A stretch of DNA of 64,000 bases from Thiocapsa marina 5811 (GCF_000223985.1 NZ_AFWV01000005.1:124001-188000); one strand, 5' to 3'; shown: positions 21,961 to 30,967, counted from the first letter of the stretch. Translations and numbers: made by a program. Notes: generated by a model not told the origin, from the letters alone.

Positions 21961-22345
21961 AGCGATCACGGGCGGCCGCAGCCTTTATCGAATCGGGTGA
22001 GTGCGGAACCGGGTCCCGGATCCAGAGGTCGGCACGGGCGTCGGTGCGCGTCTTGCCCGGCCGGCGATGTCCGCCGCAGTATAGCCGGGGCGCCCGCCAT
22101 GGGGCAGTCGGCATATCCCGCGTGACGGCCGACCGCCGAGAGGGCGGCGGCATCTGTCGGCGAGCGCTCGCTCGCCCCGGCGGACCTCCGGTGCTGCGGG
22201 GCCTGGGCCGAGCGCGATGGCTTCGACGCACACCCGATTGCAGCTCGATTGTGGTTCTCCCTTGAACCCGCGCGCCTATTCAGGCAGCCTAAGCAGGTTT
22301 TATGACCAAATCCATTTTTAACTGTCCCACACGAGGATCAACCTG
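21961..22345. other. Intergenic region between divergent genes
   Basis: About 385 bp between the divergent CysZ-J gene (minus) and the Pro/Ala-rich protein gene (plus). No supported open frame was found; short frames here have no ribosome site or recognisable family. The promoter of the plus-strand gene is probably in the AT-richer last 80 bp, and GAGGA at about 22332-22336 serves as its ribosome site. Confidence 0.5.
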
Positions 22346-23848
22346 ATGAAAGAGGTCGTGGCCACGCCCGCACGAGCGCGGGCAAAACTGGCGACTATCG
22401 ATATCGGTAAGACGTCCGTCTGGACCGTGGCCGTCGTGACTGTTGTCGGAACCCTGTACGTCACGCTTGCAGACCCTTTCGAGGAACCCGCGCCGCTCTC
22501 GCCGATTCAAGTCGCGGCGAATCTCGCCCCGATCGGAACCGTGGCGGTGACGCAGCCGCCTGCGCCTGCCGAGCCCACGCCCGCGCCGGTGGCCCAAGCA
22601 CCTGTCGAGCAGGCACCCGCGGAGCCCGAGGCAGCTCCCTCGCAAGCCGCCGGCGCGCCTCACTTCGCGCCTTTGCCGGCAGCGCCCGCAGAGAGTCCGG
22701 CGCAGCAGGCACTTGCGCCCGAGCCGTCAGCTCAACCCCCTGCTGAAGAGGCGGCCGCGAAGCCCGAGACCGTTCGTTCCGAGGTCGCCGGCGCCCGCCA
22801 CTTCGCGCCTCTGCCGGCAGTCCCCGCGCCGGCGCCCGAACCCGCAACGACGGTGGATTCCGCTGCCGTCGAGCCCGCGTCCGAGGCTGTCCCCGATGTC
22901 GCGGGCGAATCCGAGACCGCAACGGTCACGGAGATCGAGCCCGCAACCGCTCCGGCGAGCGAGGCCGAAGCCTCTGCCCCGGTTGCCGAGCCGGCCGCAG
23001 AGGTCACCGCGGAGCCGGCTCCGGTGAAGCCCGCGTCTCCGGCGGTCCGACGGCCGACAGAGTATCGGATGCCGCATTTCGCGCCCCTGCGGGGTGCGAC
23101 GACGACCGCTACGCCGAGCCCTGCGGCGGCACCCTCCCTTGCGCACCCGACCCGTCCTGTCCTTCAGGATGCGCCTGCCCCGACCGTCTCGGCCCCGCCG
23201 GCTGCCGCGCCCGTCGAAGAGCCGGTCGGCGCGAAGAGTGTCCCCGAGGCGCCGGACGCCCTCATCGAGGTGCCGGTGGCCATCGTGCCGATGACCCCGG
23301 AGCCTGTTTCCGAGCCTCCGGCGGCGGAGCCGGCAGCGGCTGAAGCGCATATGATCGAGGCGGAGGTCGTCGAGGCGCCGCCGGCCGCAGGCTCGGCATC
23401 CCCCGAGTCGGCCGCGGCAACGAACGATCAGCCGGTCGCGGCGGCACCCGCTCCGGCGCAGGTACCTGCTCCGGCAGCGGTGCCCGCTCCGGCGGCCGCA
23501 CCCGCTCCGGCCGAGGTGCCTGCTCCGGCGGCAGCGGTGCCCGCTCCGGCCGAGACACCCGCCCCGGCTGCGGCGCCTGCTCCGGCAGCCGCACCCGCTC
23601 CGGCCGAGACACCCGCCTCGGCTGCGGCGCCTGCTCCGGCAGTCGCACCCGCTCCGGCCGAGACACCCGCTCCGGCTGCGGCGTCTGCTCCGGCAGAAGC
23701 ACCTGCTCCGGTCGAGGCGCCTGCCCCGACCCCGGCGCCGGCTGTTGTTGCGCCGTTGGTGCCGGTCCCGGCAACGGAGGTCACTCCGACTCCTCCCGTT
23801 GTCGAGCCGATGCCGCGTTGGATGAATCACTTCGGGCCCATGCGCTGA
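22346..23848 (+). CDS. Pro/Ala-rich membrane-anchored protein with repeated HFAPL motif
   Basis: 500 aa of unknown family. A short N-terminal cytoplasmic part is followed by one membrane span (about 27-44, SVWTVAVVTVVGTLYVTLA); the rest is probably periplasmic and dominated by Pro, Ala and Glu, like the stalk of TonB-type proteins. A motif His-Phe-(Ala/Gly)-Pro-(Leu/Met) recurs at residues 106, 152, 244 and 495: APHFAPLPA, ARHFAPLPA, MPHFAPLRG and the extreme C-terminal NHFGPMR. Residues about 400-455 are encoded by 54-bp tandem repeats. The DUF2333 gene follows after 158 bp on the same strand, so a shared envelope role is possible (inference). Long minus-strand frames across it are artefacts of the repetitive composition. 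Confidence 0.8.
   Translation: MKEVVATPARARAKLATIDIGKTSVWTVAVVTVVGTLYVTLADPFEEPAPLSPIQVAANLAPIGTVAVTQPPAPAEPTPAPVAQAPVEQAPAEPEAAPSQAAGAPHFAPLPAAPAESPAQQALAPEPSAQPPAEEAAAKPETVRSEVAGARHFAPLPAVPAPAPEPATTVDSAAVEPASEAVPDVAGESETATVTEIEPATAPASEAEASAPVAEPAAEVTAEPAPVKPASPAVRRPTEYRMPHFAPLRGATTTATPSPAAAPSLAHPTRPVLQDAPAPTVSAPPAAAPVEEPVGAKSVPEAPDALIEVPVAIVPMTPEPVSEPPAAEPAAAEAHMIEAEVVEAPPAAGSASPESAAATNDQPVAAAPAPAQVPAPAAVPAPAAAPAPAEVPAPAAAVPAPAETPAPAAAPAPAAAPAPAETPASAAAPAPAVAPAPAETPAPAAASAPAEAPAPVEAPAPTPAPAVVAPLVPVPATEVTPTPPVVEPMPRWMNHFGPMR
23541..23702 (+). repeat. 54-bp in-frame tandem repeat (3 copies)
   Basis: Three head-to-tail copies start at 23541, 23595 and 23649, each beginning CCGCTCCGGCCGAGACACCC. 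Each encodes an 18-residue Pro/Ala unit (PAPAETPAxAAAxAPAxA), and partial copies flank them. Length change by slipped-strand or recombination events would keep the frame. Confidence 0.85.
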
Positions 23849-24006
23849 ACCGAGGTTTCCGCATCGGCCCACTCGATGGGCCGGTGCGGGCCTTGCCCGC
23901 CGGGTGCGTGACGACGGCGTAGCCGCGAGCTCGACATCGCTTCGAGGTCTCCGAGCGGCATCGCGGGCCCACGAATGCACACGCCTCAGAAAACATGGAG
24001 AATGTA

Positions 24007-25059
24007 ATGGAAAAGCCGCTCTCGAAGACCGTCACCAAGGTCGTCAAACTCTACGATCCGAGGACCTGGCGCGAAAAGGGTCTCTGGTGGACTGCCGGAC
24101 TGTTTGTCGTCACCTACCTGATCGTGATCACGGTACTCGGGATCTTCTGGTCGCGCTCCCCGTCGACCTTCGACGTCCGCGAGAAGGCGGCGAGCTTGGC
24201 CGGCGGCGATACCGCGAGCCTCGTGACAGGCACCTATACGACGGCGGTCGCCATCGGCATCGCCGAGACCCTGTTGGAGAAACCGGGCGGCTATCTCAGC
24301 AACGACATGACCCCGCCGGGTCTCTTGCTGGACAATATTCCGAACTGGGAGTTCGGAGCCTTGACCGAGCTGCGCGATCTGGCCCGCTCGATGCGCAACG
24401 ACTTCTCCCGCTCGCAGTCGCAATCGGTCGAAGACAAGGATCTTCAGGTGGCCGAGCCTCAGTTCAGCTATGACTCCGAGTCTTGGATCCTGCCGTCGAC
24501 CGAGTCGGAGTATCGCAAAGGGGTCGAGGCAATGTATTCCTACTTCACTCGACTCAGCGACGGCAACAAAGGCGACGGGCAGTTTTTCGCGCGTTCGGAC
24601 AATCTGAGCGCTTATCTCGCGGTCGTGGAGAAGCGTTTAGGCAGCCTCGCGCAACGCCTATCTTACGCCGTCGGGCAGGCCCAGCTGGATCTTTCGCTTG
24701 CCGGCGATCCGAGTGCGCGGGAGGCCCGCCCGACACCCGAGGTGATTCGGAACAAGACACCCTGGATGGACATCGACGATGTCTTTTTCGAGGCGCGCGG
24801 CTACACCTGGGCTCTGTTGCAGACCTTGCAGGCACTGTCGATCGATTTCGAGGCGGTGCTCGAGGACAAGACCGCGCAGCGTTCGCTCGACGAGATCATC
24901 CGCGAGCTCGGAAATACGCAGAATCCCATCTGGAGCCCCATGATCCTGAACGGTACCGGATTCGGCCCGATGGGCAATCATTCGCTCGTGATGGCGTCCT
25001 ATATCTCCCGTGCGAACGCGGCGATCATCGATCTCCGCAATCTCCTGGAGCGGGGCTGA
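24007..25059 (+). CDS. DUF2333 family membrane protein
   Basis: 350 aa. One N-terminal membrane span (GLWWTAGLFVVTYLIVITVLG) is followed by a large, probably periplasmic domain. Features I associate with DUF2333 are GGYLSNDMTPPGLLLDNIPNWEFG, ELRDLARSMRNDFSRSQSQS and MDIDDVFFEARGYTWALLQTL. The family's function is unknown. ATG 24007 is preferred over the in-frame ATG at 23995 because GGAG at 23997-24000 lies 6 nt upstream. It follows the HFAPL-motif protein on the same strand and converges on cysC. Confidence 0.88.
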   Translation: MEKPLSKTVTKVVKLYDPRTWREKGLWWTAGLFVVTYLIVITVLGIFWSRSPSTFDVREKAASLAGGDTASLVTGTYTTAVAIGIAETLLEKPGGYLSNDMTPPGLLLDNIPNWEFGALTELRDLARSMRNDFSRSQSQSVEDKDLQVAEPQFSYDSESWILPSTESEYRKGVEAMYSYFTRLSDGNKGDGQFFARSDNLSAYLAVVEKRLGSLAQRLSYAVGQAQLDLSLAGDPSAREARPTPEVIRNKTPWMDIDDVFFEARGYTWALLQTLQALSIDFEAVLEDKTAQRSLDEIIRELGNTQNPIWSPMILNGTGFGPMGNHSLVMASYISRANAAIIDLRNLLERG

Positions 25060-25074
25060 GGGAGCGAGTCTGAG

Positions 25075-25094
25075 CGCCGCGCGCAGACGCGGCG
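25075..25094. terminator. Hairpin between convergent genes
   Basis: A 7-bp perfect stem (CGCCGCG/CGCGGCG) with a 6-nt loop sits between the convergent DUF2333 and cysC genes. It has no T-run on either side, so a terminator role is only suggested by its position. Confidence 0.4.
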
Positions 25095-25112
25095 TCCGAC
25101 AGGCGCGGGATC

Positions 25113-25772
25113 TCAGGCCCTCGGCAGGATGATCCCGCTTTCGCGTAGGTAGGCGATCACCTCGTCGGCCAGGACATCCGGCGGGTTTCGGCCGGCATGG
25201 AGCTGGAGCTCCGGTGCGGTCGGGGCCTCGTACGGATCGTCGATCCCCGTGAAGCCCTTGATCTCGCCGGCGCGGGCCTTCTTATATAGCCCCTTGGGAT
25301 CGCGGGTTTCGCAGATCTCGATCGGGGTATCGATGAAGACCTCGATGAAATCGCCTTCCGGCATGGCGCGTCGCACCCGTTCACGGTCCGCCCGGTAGGG
25401 GCTGATGAATGCGGTCAGGGCGATGATCCCGGCCTGTGCAAAAAGGTGAGCGACTGCACCAATGCGACGAATGTTTTCTTCACGATCCATTGCGGAGAAT
25501 CCAAGGCCGAAACGCTGGGCGAACTCCTCGCCGTGGATCTCGCGGAGCATCCCGGGGCCGGCGTTGAGGGCGTGGCGGACGTTATCGCCGTCCAGCACTG
25601 CGCTGTGGATGCCCTGCTGGTGGAGCCGATGGTCCAGTGTGTTGGCGATCGTGCTTTTTCCCGAGCCGCTGAGTCCGGTGAACCAGAGCACGCAGCCCTT
25701 GTGGCCCTTCATCGCTTCGCGATCCAAGCGAGAGACCTGATGTTCGTGCCAGGTCACATTGGTGTCGTTCAT
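25113..25772 (-). CDS. cysC: Adenylyl-sulfate kinase (APS kinase)
   Basis: 219 aa. It phosphorylates adenosine 5'-phosphosulfate to PAPS, for assimilation or sulfotransfer. The P-loop GLSGSGKST (about residues 34-42), LDGDNVRHALN, FSAMDREENIRRIGAVAHLF, FISPYRADRERVR and the DPKGLYKKARAGEIKGFTGI stretch are hallmark CysC motifs. ATG 25772 is chosen because GGAGGA lies 6 nt upstream; a TTG two codons earlier is less likely. No sulfurylase (cysND or sat) is adjacent. Confidence 0.96.
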   Translation of the reverse strand: MNDTNVTWHEHQVSRLDREAMKGHKGCVLWFTGLSGSGKSTIANTLDHRLHQQGIHSAVLDGDNVRHALNAGPGMLREIHGEEFAQRFGLGFSAMDREENIRRIGAVAHLFAQAGIIALTAFISPYRADRERVRRAMPEGDFIEVFIDTPIEICETRDPKGLYKKARAGEIKGFTGIDDPYEAPTAPELQLHAGRNPPDVLADEVIAYLRESGIILPRA

Positions 25773-25997
25773 GGTCAATCCTCCAGGCTGTTTAATGGGT
25801 CGGCGCTCAAGTCAAGCAATAATAGTGCCGCGTACGCGATTCCTGGGCCTTGGCGCAATCGACACCGATCCCTGCGGAACGGTCTCCGGCGCTTTGAGCG
25901 AGCGACCTCGTCATCACGTCCAAAGCGGACGCGTCCCGAGAAAACCCGAGCCGGAGCACCGCGTTTGCGGTTATGAAGCGGCGCCGAGCGGCGGCGT

Positions 25998-26393
25998 TCA
26001 GGTCGCCGATGCGCGGGGGAGCGCGAACTGGGTCTCGACCGTGCCGCCGCAGCCGACGATGCACTCTTCATGCTGAATCCTGCAGATCGTCATGTCCGCA
26101 GCCTCGCATGGTGCGGGCCTGATGCAGAGCGCGCCCGGCGTGGCGAGACAGGCATCGTGTTCCGCCGAGAGCCGCTCGTAAAAAACTCGACACTCGTCCT
26201 CGCGCGTCCGTTGTCGCTGCTCGCACTGACTCCGGCTCAGTTCGCAACTTGCGACGCAAGCCTGTGCTTGCGGGTCCGTGGGCGGAATCAAGCTTCTTTC
26301 CTGCAGGTGATTTGTGCATCCGGCGGCTGCAAGTATCGCAAAGACGCCGATCGCGAGGCGCGCTGTGCGCACTGAAAAGATCCAGTTTGCCAT
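25998..26393 (-). CDS. Small cysteine-rich lipoprotein
   Basis: 131 aa of unknown family. A signal peptide ends in the lipobox LAAAGC (Cys about residue 26), so the mature protein should be lipid-anchored. The mature part is Cys-rich, with CVASCELSRSQCEQR, DECRVF, DACLATPGALC, PCEAADMTICR and ECIVGCGG, suggesting several disulfides in the periplasm or on the outer membrane. ATG 26393 is chosen because it places the signal peptide at the N-terminus; its ribosome site is weak. It is 27 bp downstream of another small membrane-protein gene on the same strand. Confidence 0.7.
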   Translation of the reverse strand: MANWIFSVRTARLAIGVFAILAAAGCTNHLQERSLIPPTDPQAQACVASCELSRSQCEQRQRTREDECRVFYERLSAEHDACLATPGALCIRPAPCEAADMTICRIQHEECIVGCGGTVETQFALPRASAT

Positions 26394-26419
26394 TGATGAT
26401 CTCGAGTGGGTCGGTAAGG

Positions 26420-26725
26420 TCATTGTCGTCTGCGCAGGCGGCGACCGAGCAGATAAAGCAGGGCACTGTTGATGCCGACGCCGATTGCAAGCAGGGCCAG
26501 GTTGAGTGCGGCCGAGTCGATTCCGAGTAGACCGTTGACCTGACTGACGAGCAGGCTCCATGGTAGCGCAAAGAGGACGAGAAAGATCCCGGACGATGGA
26601 TCGCCGCCGAACAGCAGGAGCGCGATGGCACCGACGGATACGGCGAGATAAAGGGCAATGAGGTTGCGCATCGCCGCCGGGATTTCGCTCTGCGCGGCGC
26701 TGGCCTTACGGGGGGCTTGTGGCAT
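26420..26725 (-). CDS. Small membrane protein, unknown family
   Basis: 101 aa with three hydrophobic segments (about 20-40, 45-62 and 72-92) and a short, strongly basic C-terminus (GRRLRRRQ). It has no motif I recognise; the profile resembles small SCO4225-type or other uncharacterised membrane proteins. ATG 26725 has GGAG 6 nt upstream. The frame is open further upstream, but that part has no ribosome site and lies over the intergenic region. It probably forms an operon with the downstream lipoprotein gene. Confidence 0.65.
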   Translation of the reverse strand: MPQAPRKASAAQSEIPAAMRNLIALYLAVSVGAIALLLFGGDPSSGIFLVLFALPWSLLVSQVNGLLGIDSAALNLALLAIGVGINSALLYLLGRRLRRRQ

Positions 26726-26866
26726 GATGAGCTCCTGCCGATTCGGGGATTGGACAGAGACGATGATCGGGCAGAGTCGGGCCGGTTGAGGGCCCATCAG
26801 ACCAAACCATTCGAGCGACCCGGGCGATCGCCCGGTTTGCCGACGACGGGCCGTGGAGAGACGCAA

Positions 26867-26974
26867 ATGAGCAAAGGCGAAGACAAGAAGAAGGAAGCGA
26901 AGAAACAGCCGTTGAAGAACATGAAGGAAAAACGTGCGGAGAAGAAGGCGAAGAAGGGCGGCCGAAGCGGCTGA
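26867..26974 (+). CDS. Small lysine-rich protein
   Basis: 35 aa, about 40 percent Lys, with Glu and Arg also common (MSKGEDKKKEAKKQPLKN at the start, ending KKGGRSG). GGAG about 8 nt upstream of ATG 26867 supports translation. I have seen short MSKG-type Lys-rich proteins annotated in many proteobacteria without function; a nucleic-acid-binding or charge-buffering role is guesswork. It converges with the iron transporter operon. Confidence 0.6.
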   Translation: MSKGEDKKKEAKKQPLKNMKEKRAEKKAKKGGRSG

Positions 26975-27027
26975 GTGCACCGAGCGCAAGCTGTACCCGA
27001 TTGCCTTGATCCGCGTCCATTTGCGGG

Positions 27028-28131
27028 TCAGGTTCGCGCCGGAGGACAGCTCGTCGCCACGTCTTCCGGCGCATCCGGCTCGCCGCCCGTGCAGGGAAAG
27101 ACGACGAGGTGATCGGCTTCGAGACGGATCCCGATCTCATCCCCGACCGCGTGCTGATGATGGCTCGGGACCAAGCACAGGACCTCGGTGCCGCTCGCCA
27201 ACCTGAGCTGGTAGAGGTATTCGGCGCCGCGAAAGGAGCGTTCCACGACGACAGCGCGCCTCGGGCTCGTTTCGTCGTAGAGCATATCGTCCGGTCGGAT
27301 CAATACCTCCGCCGTTGTTCCGGGCAAAAGACCATGCGGTTTGCTACCCGCGACGCGTCCCAGCTCGGTCTTCACGCGTGTCTCGTCCACGACGACCGCC
27401 GGGAGTAAGACGCCCTGGCCGATGAAACCGGCAACGAAGCGGTCGGCAGGCTCGTGGTAGAGGCCGAACCCGGTTCCCCATTGACGGATCTCGCCGTTGG
27501 CGATCACGCCGATCTGATCGGCCATGGCGAAGGCTTCGAGCTGATCGTGGGTGACGAGGATCGCTGTGACGCCCTCGCGTCTGAGTAGATTCCTGACCTC
27601 GCGCGCGAGCTGCTCGCGCAGCTCCGCGTCCATGCTGGAAAAGGGCTCGTCGAGCAACAGGATGTCGGGGCGCGGCGCCATGGCGCGGGCGAGGGCGACC
27701 CGCTGCTGCATGCCTCCGGAGAGCTCGTGTGGATACAGGGACGCGGCTTGACGCAGGTCGACCAGATCCAGGAGCTCCGCGACACGACGCTCCCGCTCGA
27801 CCCGTTTGAGTCCGCGCAGCCCGAACGCGACGTTGCGTGCGACCGTGAGGTGCGGGAACAAGGCGAAGTCCTGAAAGACCATGCCGACCCGCCGCTGCTC
27901 CGGGGGGAGGGTGTCGCCGGGAACCGAGACGCGACGTCCGTGCAGCAGGACCTCGCCGCCGCTGACCGGCTCGAACCCGGCGATAGCGCGCAGCAAGGTC
28001 GTCTTGCCGCAGCCGCTCGGCCCGAGCAGACACCCGATGATGCCTTGCTCGAGGACGAAGGACACATCGTGCACGATCCTGGTGTCGCCATAAGCGACGC
28101 TGACGTCTCTGACCTCAAGCTGTGTCGGCAT
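27028..28131 (-). CDS. fbpC: Ferric iron ABC transporter ATP-binding protein
   Basis: 367 aa. Walker A GPSGCGKTT, Q-loop FQDFALFPHLTV, signature LSGGMQQRVALARA, Walker B ILLLDEPFSSMD and the H-loop in ILVTHDQ are all present. A C-terminal TOBE-like regulatory part (about 240-350) is as in FbpC and related Fe3+, sulfate and polyamine ATPases. It overlaps the permease gene by 17 nt and is last in a minus-strand operon after the iron-binding protein and permease, which fixes the likely substrate as ferric iron. Confidence 0.92.
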   Translation of the reverse strand: MPTQLEVRDVSVAYGDTRIVHDVSFVLEQGIIGCLLGPSGCGKTTLLRAIAGFEPVSGGEVLLHGRRVSVPGDTLPPEQRRVGMVFQDFALFPHLTVARNVAFGLRGLKRVERERRVAELLDLVDLRQAASLYPHELSGGMQQRVALARAMAPRPDILLLDEPFSSMDAELREQLAREVRNLLRREGVTAILVTHDQLEAFAMADQIGVIANGEIRQWGTGFGLYHEPADRFVAGFIGQGVLLPAVVVDETRVKTELGRVAGSKPHGLLPGTTAEVLIRPDDMLYDETSPRRAVVVERSFRGAEYLYQLRLASGTEVLCLVPSHHQHAVGDEIGIRLEADHLVVFPCTGGEPDAPEDVATSCPPART

Positions 28132-29761
28132 TGCGGGACTTGGTGATTGAACGGCTCAGCAGGATAACCGGAACCAAGCCTGCAAGCACGATGGTCAGCG
28201 CGGCAGGCGCGGTGTCGGCCAAGCGCTCGTCGGAGGCCAGCTCGTAGGCGCGTACCGCGAGGGTGTTGAAGTTGAAGGGTCGCAGGATCAGGGTCGCCGG
28301 AAGCTCCTTGAGCACGTCGACGAAGACCAGGAGCACCGCGGTGAGCAGACTGCCCCTGAGCATCGGGATGTGGATGCGCCGCAAGACCTGGTCCGGTCGA
28401 TAGCCCATCGCCCGACCGGCCTCGTCCATGGACGGGCGGATGCGCCCGAGCCCCGCCTCGACCGTCTGCAGTGAAACGGCCAGAAAGCGCGTCAGGTAGG
28501 CGAAGATCAGTGCGGCCAGGGTTCCGCTCAGCAACAGGCCGGTGGAGACGTCGAAGGTGCGGCGCATCCAGGCGTCCAATGTATTGTCGAACCAGGCGAA
28601 GGGGATGATGACGCCGATGGCGATCACCGTCCCGGGAATGGCGTAACCGAGACCCGCGACCTTCACGGCCGCCGTGACCGTTCGGGTCGGATGCAGCCGT
28701 TTGCCGTAGCCCAGCAGCAGCGCGAGCAGCAAGGCGATGAACGCGGCGATGGCTGCGAGCTCGAGACTGTTGCGCACGAGGCGCCAGAAGGCGGCGTCGT
28801 AGGCGCCATCGGCGATCGTCAGTGCCCAGGTTGCAAGCTGTCCGGCGGGGATCAGGAACCCGAACATCAGCGGAATCAAGCAAAAGACGATGGCTGCGGC
28901 GGCACGCGAGCCGGTCAGGTGGTAACGGCGGATCGATTGATGCCGCCGACCGGTATCATGGTATCGCGCTTGGCTGCGCGAGATCCGTTCCAACGCGATC
29001 AACACCAGGACGAAGCCGAGCAGCATCGCCGAGAGCTGGGCCGCGGCTGCCGCGTTGTTCAGACCGAACCAAGTGCGGAAGATCCCGGTCGTGAAGGTTT
29101 GAACGCCGAAATACTGCACCGTACCGTAATCGGCCAGAGTCTCCATCAGGGCCAGGGTCAGCCCGGCGACGATGGCGGGGCGTGCCAGGGGCAGGGCGAC
29201 CGAGAAGAAGGTGCGCCAGGGGCCATTCCCGAGCGTGCGGCTGACGTCGAGCACGCAGATCGACTGGCTGAGAAAGGCGGCTCGGCTGAGCAAATAAACA
29301 TAAGGGTACAGGACCAGGGCGAGCATCGTGGCGGCCCCTTCCAGTGAACGGATCTCGGGAAACCAATAGTCTCCGAAACCCCAGCCGGTCCAGTCGCGCA
29401 GCGTGCTCTGAACCGGTCCGGCGAAATCGAGCATGCCGGTATAGGTGTAGGCGATGATGTAGGCGGGCATCGCCATGGGCAGGATCAGCGCCCACTCGAA
29501 CAGGCCGCGTCCCGGAAAGCGACACATGCTCGTCAGCCAGGCCGTGCCGACGCCGCCGATCAGGGTTCCGACCGCCACGCCGAGCATCAACAGCAGGGTA
29601 TTGAGCACATAGTCGGCGAGAACCGTGTCGACGAGGTGCTGCCAGACATCGCCGGCGGGGATCAGGACGAAGCCGACGATCACGAGCACCGGCAGGCCGG
29701 TCAAGAGCGCGATCGCGACGATGTTCGCCGACCATAACCCTCGGCGCCCCTGCGTGCTCAC
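28115..29761 (-). CDS. fbpB: Ferric iron ABC transporter permease (FbpB type)
   Basis: 548 aa, a duplicated permease with about 12 membrane spans, as in FbpB/SfuB. EAA-like loops occur in each half, for example DVSRTLGNGPWRTFFSVALPLARPA and MDEAGRAMGYRPDQVLRRIHIP. It moves ferric iron delivered by the periplasmic binding protein across the inner membrane. It lies 98 bp after the binding-protein gene; a GCCGGC hairpin-like pair lies in that gap. It overlaps the ATPase gene by 17 nt. Confidence 0.93.
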   Translation of the reverse strand: MSTQGRRGLWSANIVAIALLTGLPVLVIVGFVLIPAGDVWQHLVDTVLADYVLNTLLLMLGVAVGTLIGGVGTAWLTSMCRFPGRGLFEWALILPMAMPAYIIAYTYTGMLDFAGPVQSTLRDWTGWGFGDYWFPEIRSLEGAATMLALVLYPYVYLLSRAAFLSQSICVLDVSRTLGNGPWRTFFSVALPLARPAIVAGLTLALMETLADYGTVQYFGVQTFTTGIFRTWFGLNNAAAAAQLSAMLLGFVLVLIALERISRSQARYHDTGRRHQSIRRYHLTGSRAAAAIVFCLIPLMFGFLIPAGQLATWALTIADGAYDAAFWRLVRNSLELAAIAAFIALLLALLLGYGKRLHPTRTVTAAVKVAGLGYAIPGTVIAIGVIIPFAWFDNTLDAWMRRTFDVSTGLLLSGTLAALIFAYLTRFLAVSLQTVEAGLGRIRPSMDEAGRAMGYRPDQVLRRIHIPMLRGSLLTAVLLVFVDVLKELPATLILRPFNFNTLAVRAYELASDERLADTAPAALTIVLAGLVPVILLSRSITKSRNADTA

Positions 29762-29859
29762 GATCGCCTCATCTTGGAAAAGGACTGCCTCCGGGGTTGG
29801 GGATAGCCGGCACGAGAGGCCGGCCAGCCCCCATTATCGCGTCTCGGACGGTCGCGCGT

Positions 29860-30903
29860 CTATTTCCAGCCGGCGCGGTCCATCAGACGCACGGCATCCG
29901 GGCCGAGCTCGCCGAGTTTGGAGAGTTGAATGTCGTCGGCTTTGAAGTCGCCCCAGGAGCGCAGAAGGTCGCTGACCTGAGCGTCGGGGACGACGGGGTA
30001 CTCTCCGTTGACCTCCGCATACCAGGCCTGAGACTCCGGGCCGACGAGGAATTCCGCGAGCTTGATCGCCGCCTCCTTGTTCTTGGCAGCGCCGGTCATG
30101 GCGATGCCGCTGACATTGACGTGGGCTCCGCGCCCGTCCTGATTGGGCCAGAAGACCCGGACCGCCTCCGCCGCGGACATCTGGCTCGGATCACCGGAGC
30201 TCAGCATCCCGGCGAGATAGTAGGTGTTGGCGATTGCGATGTCGCATTGCCCGGCCGCCGCTGCCGCGATCTGATCACGATCGCCGCCTTTGGGCGGACG
30301 CGCCATGTTGGCGACCAGGCCCTTCGCCCACGCCTCGGTGGCCTCGACCCCGTCGGCGGCGATCATGGAGGCAACCATTGACTGGTTATAGACATTGTCG
30401 GAAGAGCGGATGCAGATACGACCCTTCCACTGGGGCTCGGCGAGCGCCTCGTAGGTCGTGAGGCTGGTCGGATCGACCTTACCCTCGACATAGAGGATGG
30501 GGCGCGCGCGCAGGGACAGACCGAACCAGTGCCCCTCGGGATCGCGATAGGCCTCCGGGATCGCCTCGATCAACACGTCGCTGTCGATCGGCTGGGTCAC
30601 CCCGGCCGCTTTGGCGCGATAGAGGTTGCCGGCATCGACCGTTACAAGCAGATCGGCAGGCGAGTTGATCCCCTCGCTCTCGAGGCGCTTGAGCAAGGTC
30701 TCGGCCTTGTCCGTGACCATGTTGACCTTGATGCCGGTCTGCTCCGTGAAACGGTCCAGCAAGGGTTTGATCAGCTCTTCCTTGCGTGCCGAGTAGAGGT
30801 TGACCTCTTCTTCGGCCGCGGCAACGCTCGGCGGGAGGGCGAAGAGGAGCGCCGCGGCGATCCCGCCGGTGATCGATGAGATGAGATAGCTTGATGGTTT
30901 CAT
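29860..30903 (-). CDS. fbpA: Periplasmic ferric iron-binding protein (FbpA type)
   Basis: 347 aa. A signal peptide (MKPSSYLISSITGGIAAALL, ending near AAAEE) is followed by the class-1 extracellular Fe3+-binding fold: VNLYSARKEELIKPLLDRF, LLVTVDAGNLYRAKAAG and IANTYYLAGML, whose adjacent tyrosines match the Fe-ligand Tyr pair of FbpA/FutA-like proteins. ATG 30903 has AGGAGG about 9 nt upstream. The promoter region holds a Fur-box-like palindrome, so iron repression is expected. Confidence 0.93.
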   Translation of the reverse strand: MKPSSYLISSITGGIAAALLFALPPSVAAAEEEVNLYSARKEELIKPLLDRFTEQTGIKVNMVTDKAETLLKRLESEGINSPADLLVTVDAGNLYRAKAAGVTQPIDSDVLIEAIPEAYRDPEGHWFGLSLRARPILYVEGKVDPTSLTTYEALAEPQWKGRICIRSSDNVYNQSMVASMIAADGVEATEAWAKGLVANMARPPKGGDRDQIAAAAAGQCDIAIANTYYLAGMLSSGDPSQMSAAEAVRVFWPNQDGRGAHVNVSGIAMTGAAKNKEAAIKLAEFLVGPESQAWYAEVNGEYPVVPDAQVSDLLRSWGDFKADDIQLSKLGELGPDAVRLMDRAGWK

Positions 30904-30967
30904 GCGGTTGGGCCTCCTGTCGGGCCGACTGTGGTCTGGGGTCGTGACGCGTTTTCGTGTCGCGAAC

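Noticed and set aside
23541-23702. CRISPR-like array
   Set aside because: The 54-bp repeats are contiguous and in frame with no spacers; they code for Pro/Ala repeats.
22727-23980. Long minus-strand Arg/Gly-rich frames over the Pro/Ala-rich gene
   Set aside because: Reverse complement of repetitive CCG/GCC codons stays open by composition only.
29800-29845. GCCGGC hairpin in the fbpA-fbpB gap as a true terminator
   Set aside because: Self-complementary hexamers only; the genes form one operon, so at most it would attenuate.
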